25,006 nucleotides of DNA from Nitrospiraceae bacterium UBA6905 (GTDB taxonomy: Bacteria > Nitrospirota > Thermodesulfovibrionia > Thermodesulfovibrionales > UBA6898). The translations under genes were made by a program, and so were the position numbers. Shown piece after piece: positions 21,957-25,006 of the stretch. The DNA lies in NCBI GenBank assembly GCA_002451165.1, contig DKBH01000025.1, positions 1 through 25,006 on the forward strand, in the 5' to 3' direction. The notes below the pieces were generated by a model. That model searched no databases and was not told where the DNA came from. It worked only from the letters and a program-made list of their open reading frames with translations. How positions within the stretch are numbered: position 1 is the first letter of the stretch; each line of letters begins with the position of its first letter.

Positions 21957-23825
21957 ATGAAAAAATTTGTCTTTGCAATCATCTTCCTTGCCATCGCAGG
22001 CATCTCCTTTTTGGCAGGAGGATGGTACAACAAGGATCACTCCAGCAGCCCAGGCGCCAAGACCGAGCGCACGGTCCTCTATTACGTAGACCCCATGAAC
22101 CCGGGCTTCAGGACAGACAAGCCGGGTGTGGCTCCCTGCGGTATGCCGCTCGAGCCGGTCTATGCAGACGCGGGTGCAGGGCAGAGTAACAGCGCTATGC
22201 CTATGGCATCGCTTTCTCCGGGCGCGGTAAAGATCACCCCGGACCGGCAGCAGCTCATCGGCGCGAAGGTAGCTGTTCTGCAAAAAAAGCCCATGACCTA
22301 TACCCTCCGTCTCTACGGGAAGGTCGTCTCTGACGAAACACGGATCTACCGCGTCAATGCCTCGACCGACAGCTGGATCCGGGAGCTCTCCGATGTCACC
22401 ACCGGAAGCATCGTCAAGAAAGGACAGATCCTGGCCGAGGCCCTTGCCCCTGCTTACTATAATGCCCAGGTTACCTATCTGGTTGCCCTCGACAATATGG
22501 ACCGGATCAAGCAGCAGCTGGGAGGGCAGCTCCGGCACCAGCAGGCCGACCTTGCCGACAACCAGATCCGCCTTGCTGTGCAGGCACTCCAGAACCTCGG
22601 GATCACCGATGCCCAGGCAGAGGAGCTGGCCAATACGAGGCAGGCGCGGCCGTACCTGCAGGTGAGAGCGCCGGCCAGGGGCGTGGTCCTGAACAGGAAC
22701 ATCACCCTAAACCAGTGGTTCAAGGCAGGAGAGCAGTTCTACGGCATTGCCGACATCGGAAGGGTCTGGGTCTACGCTGACGTGTATGAGAACGAGGCGC
22801 AATACCTCAGGCACGGGATGACCGTGAAGGTAAGGCATGCACAGATGGGCAAGACCTTCGATGCAAAGGTGAGTAAGGTGCTCCCCCTCTTCGACCCCGT
22901 TTCCAAGACCCTGAAGGTGCGGCTTGATGTGGACAACCCGCGCTATGACCTCAGGCCCGACATGTTTGTGGACGTCGAGATCCCGATCACCCTGCCGCCG
23001 TCGCTGCATGTGCCGGCTGACGCGGTCATTGACTCGGGGACGCGGACCATTCTCTATGTGGACATGGGCAGCGGCGTCTTCGAGCCCCGCAGGGTCGAAA
23101 CAGGGTGGCGGCTCGGCAGGCAGATCGAGATTACGGGCGGCCTCATGCCCGGAGAGAAGGTGGTCGTCTCGGGTAATTTCCTCATCGACTCCGAGAGCCG
23201 GATGAAGACCGCAGCCGCGGGCACGCAGGGCGAGATGAGCAAAGACCCTGTCTGCGGCATGTTCATCGACGAGGAAAAGGCAGAGGTCTCGGGAAGGACC
23301 ATCAAACATGCCGGCAAGACCTACTACTTCTGCTCCGAGAAATGCATGCAGAGCTTCGGCAAGGGACCGGAAAAGTATGCCGGGAAGGAACCCCCGGCCA
23401 AAAAGGAACATGATCATGCCGGGATGCAGGGGATGGACCATGGCCGGAAGGGTGCCCATGAACCGCTCAAGGCCGGCCAGGGCATGGAGCATGGCGATAT
23501 GAAACCGGGCAAAGAGTCGGAAGACACCCTTGGCAAGTCCGGGAGTACCCGGGGGGTCATTGACTGGAAGCGCGGTCAGGAAGACAAGCACCCAACAGGA
23601 GAGGGAGAGTGGAGCAGCGGATGGGGAAAATTCCCCGGGGCTGAGTACCTCGGCCTGAAGCAGAGGAAGAGCTATAAATCCGGCCCGAAGCCGGACATGC
23701 CCGAAGCCGGCAGCGGGAATACTGCTGAAGAGGCGGAGGACAGCCCGCAGGATTCCCGCGACGCTGAGATGAACCATGAAAAAGAGGGCAGCCGGCCTCC
23801 GGAACCCGGGCCACCAGCAAAGTGA
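21957..23825 (+). CDS. cusB: CusB-type RND efflux adaptor with N-terminal metal-binding and C-terminal YHS domains
   Basis: A 622-aa membrane-fusion protein that should bridge the inner-membrane pump CusA and an outer-membrane channel and pass Cu(I)/Ag(I) to them. Layout: signal/anchor (about 4-22); heavy-metal-binding domain (41-69, YYVDPMNPG through PCGMPLEPVY); HlyD-type barrel-sandwich, hairpin and beta-barrel core (about 110-415); YHS domain (428-476; DPVCGM C433, C459, C463); His/Met-rich stretch (484-515) with repeated HDHAGM, MDHG and MEHGDM; and a charged low-complexity tail to 622. Typical CusB is about 400 residues and lacks the last 200. ATG 21957 has AAGGTG about 10-13 nt upstream. 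The stop abuts the cusA start with no gap. No cusC/TolC gene is present in the window. Confidence 0.93.
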   Translation: MKKFVFAIIFLAIAGISFLAGGWYNKDHSSSPGAKTERTVLYYVDPMNPGFRTDKPGVAPCGMPLEPVYADAGAGQSNSAMPMASLSPGAVKITPDRQQLIGAKVAVLQKKPMTYTLRLYGKVVSDETRIYRVNASTDSWIRELSDVTTGSIVKKGQILAEALAPAYYNAQVTYLVALDNMDRIKQQLGGQLRHQQADLADNQIRLAVQALQNLGITDAQAEELANTRQARPYLQVRAPARGVVLNRNITLNQWFKAGEQFYGIADIGRVWVYADVYENEAQYLRHGMTVKVRHAQMGKTFDAKVSKVLPLFDPVSKTLKVRLDVDNPRYDLRPDMFVDVEIPITLPPSLHVPADAVIDSGTRTILYVDMGSGVFEPRRVETGWRLGRQIEITGGLMPGEKVVVSGNFLIDSESRMKTAAAGTQGEMSKDPVCGMFIDEEKAEVSGRTIKHAGKTYYFCSEKCMQSFGKGPEKYAGKEPPAKKEHDHAGMQGMDHGRKGAHEPLKAGQGMEHGDMKPGKESEDTLGKSGSTRGVIDWKRGQEDKHPTGEGEWSSGWGKFPGAEYLGLKQRKSYKSGPKPDMPEAGSGNTAEEAEDSPQDSRDAEMNHEKEGSRPPEPGPPAK

Positions 23826-25006
23826 ATGATTGATCGCGTCGTCGACTTTTCGGTAAAGAACAAGCCGATCATATTCATTCTTGTTGCTGTTGCCTGCATC
23901 TGGGGCTGGTGGTCCATGCAGCACGTCTCCCTTGATGCCATCCCTGACCTCAGCGAGACCCAGGTCATCGTCTACTCCCGATGGGATCGGAGCCCCGATA
24001 TCATCGAGGACCAGGTCACCTACCCGATCGTGACGGCCCTGCTCGGCGCACCCAAGGTGAAGGCAGTCAGGGGATTTTCAGACTTCGGATATTCCTTCGT
24101 CTACGTCATCTTTGAAGATAGCACCGATATCTACTGGGCGCGGTCGCGCACCCTCGAATATCTCTCGGGTGTTGTTTCCCGCCTGCCCCAGGGCGTGCAG
24201 ACCGAGATCGGACCTGATGCCACCGGCCTTGGCTGGGTCTTCCAGTATGCGCTCGTGGATGAGACGGGGTCCCACAGCCTGGCAGACCTGCGCTCGCTGC
24301 AGGACTGGCACCTCCGCTACTATCTGAAGGCCCTTCCCGGCGTGGCCGAAGTGGCGACGATAGGCGGCTTTGTTCAGCAGTACCAGATTAATGTCGACCC
24401 GAACCGGCTCCAGGCCTACGATATCCCGATCAACCGCGTTGTCGAAGCAGTACGAGCGGGCAACGTAGAGGTGGGCGGCCGGCTGATCGAGTTCGGCGGC
24501 ACCGAGTATATGGTACGGGGGAGAGGGTACGCAAAGTCGCTCGATGACTTCAGCAATATCGTCCTCGCGTCAACGGACGACGGCACGCCGATCTGCGTCA
24601 AGGACATCGGCGAAGTGACCATGGGGCCTGACTACCGTAGGGGCGTGGCAGACCTGGATGGGGTCGGCGACGTTGTTTCGGGGATCGTCGTCATGAGACA
24701 GGGCCAGAACGCCCTTACCGTGATCGACCGTGTTAAGAAGAGGCTCAGAGAGCTAGAGCCAGGACTTCCGGAGGGGGTCAAGGTGGTCCCCATTTACGAC
24801 CGCTCCGACCTGATCAGAAAGGCCATTGGTACGCTCAAATCGACCCTGACCGAAATCCTTCTCACCGTGGCAATAGTCATCTTCATCTTCCTGTGGCATC
24901 CACCGAGCTCTATCATCCCGATCATCACCATTCCGATCGTTGTTCTGATATCCTTCATCCCCTTCCGGGCGATGGGTCTTACTGCCAACATCATGTCGCT
25001 CGGCGG
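23826..25006 (+). CDS. cusA: CusA/CzcA-type heavy-metal RND efflux pump (3' partial)
   Basis: The frame is open from ATG 23826 to the window end, 393 residues of an expected 1,030-1,050. The protein is the proton-driven inner-membrane trimer of a CusCBA/CzcCBA tripartite exporter. The first membrane helix (about 14-31) is followed by the hallmark SLDAIPDLSETQVIV, then the periplasmic porter domain (WARSRTLEYLSGV, LPGVAEVATIGGF), and the window ends in the second and third helices (TEILLTVAIVIFIFLW, then PIITIPIVVLISFIPF). Closely similar to the HME subfamily (Cu/Ag or Co/Zn/Cd). The catalytic Asp pair of helix 4 lies beyond the window. It begins at the base after the cusB stop; its ribosome site must lie inside cusB. 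Confidence 0.96.
   Translation, partial: MIDRVVDFSVKNKPIIFILVAVACIWGWWSMQHVSLDAIPDLSETQVIVYSRWDRSPDIIEDQVTYPIVTALLGAPKVKAVRGFSDFGYSFVYVIFEDSTDIYWARSRTLEYLSGVVSRLPQGVQTEIGPDATGLGWVFQYALVDETGSHSLADLRSLQDWHLRYYLKALPGVAEVATIGGFVQQYQINVDPNRLQAYDIPINRVVEAVRAGNVEVGGRLIEFGGTEYMVRGRGYAKSLDDFSNIVLASTDDGTPICVKDIGEVTMGPDYRRGVADLDGVGDVVSGIVVMRQGQNALTVIDRVKKRLRELEPGLPEGVKVVPIYDRSDLIRKAIGTLKSTLTEILLTVAIVIFIFLWHPPSSIIPIITIPIVVLISFIPFRAMGLTANIMSLG

Noticed and set aside
21936..22538. Minus-strand open frame of 200 codons over the cusB 5' part
   Set aside because: Shadow of the cusB codon pattern, no ribosome site or recognisable motif.
22707..23924. Long minus-strand open frame (405 codons) antisense to cusB and the start of cusA
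   Set aside because: The plus strand clearly encodes CusB with recognisable domains; the antisense frame has no family features and arises from GC-rich third positions.
1..25006. tRNA, rRNA, CRISPR or insertion-sequence features
   Set aside because: No TΨC-like GGTTCRANNCC arm with matching stems, no spaced direct repeats and no transposase or terminal repeats were seen by eye.

Overview
The window looks like a chromosomal segment of a moderately GC-rich Gram-negative bacterium. Evidence for this is the secreted and lipoprotein signal sequences, the MltG transglycosylase, the NosL and RND copper modules, and good Shine-Dalgarno (SD) sites throughout. The gene mix (DUF2845 protein, RACo-like ferredoxin-ASKHA protein, NosL with an FtsX-type permease, large multicopper oxidase, CusBA) would fit Nitrospirota or a related deltaproteobacterial-type lineage. 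That placement is inference from gene content; no rRNA or tRNA was seen. I found no phage, insertion sequence or CRISPR array.

Left part (1-6400), housekeeping. The 3' end of groEL is closed by a clear terminator. It is followed by a tight co-directional set: mltG (peptidoglycan), ispG (isoprenoid precursors, overlapping mltG by 20 nt) and panC (pantothenate). Convergent to panC lies a 623-aa ferredoxin/ASKHA protein of the corrinoid-activator type, divergent from an FMN nitroreductase.

Middle part (6400-13350), accessory genes with loose spacing. It holds two secreted proteins on the minus strand (one unknown, one a tandem DUF2845 protein). A minus-strand operon follows: SemiSWEET, endonuclease V and a short-chain dehydrogenase. 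Next come an HU gene with a near-consensus promoter, a double-PilZ protein and a small duplicated lipoprotein. Several long spacers contain hairpins or very small open frames but no convincing larger genes.

Right part (13350-25006), a likely copper-handling island with two diverging arms. The minus-strand arm reads from a near-consensus promoter at about 16200 through a possible 31-aa peptide, a TlpA-like thioredoxin, NosL, a small membrane-anchored protein with a striking motif, and an FtsX-type ABC permease. No ATPase gene follows the permease; two tiny overlapping frames lie there instead. The plus-strand arm starts with its own strong promoter and a structured leader before a REC-AraC response regulator. 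After that come a cluster of GGTGAAATCACC-type dyads, a periplasmic FKBP prolyl isomerase, a 691-aa multicopper oxidase with all four copper motifs, and a CusB-type adaptor directly abutting a CusA-type pump that runs off the window. The adaptor carries an N-terminal metal-binding domain, a C-terminal YHS domain and a His/Met-rich tail. Together these suggest periplasmic copper delivery (TlpA, NosL), oxidation (multicopper oxidase), folding help (FKBP) and efflux (CusBA). Functional coupling is inferred from proximity.
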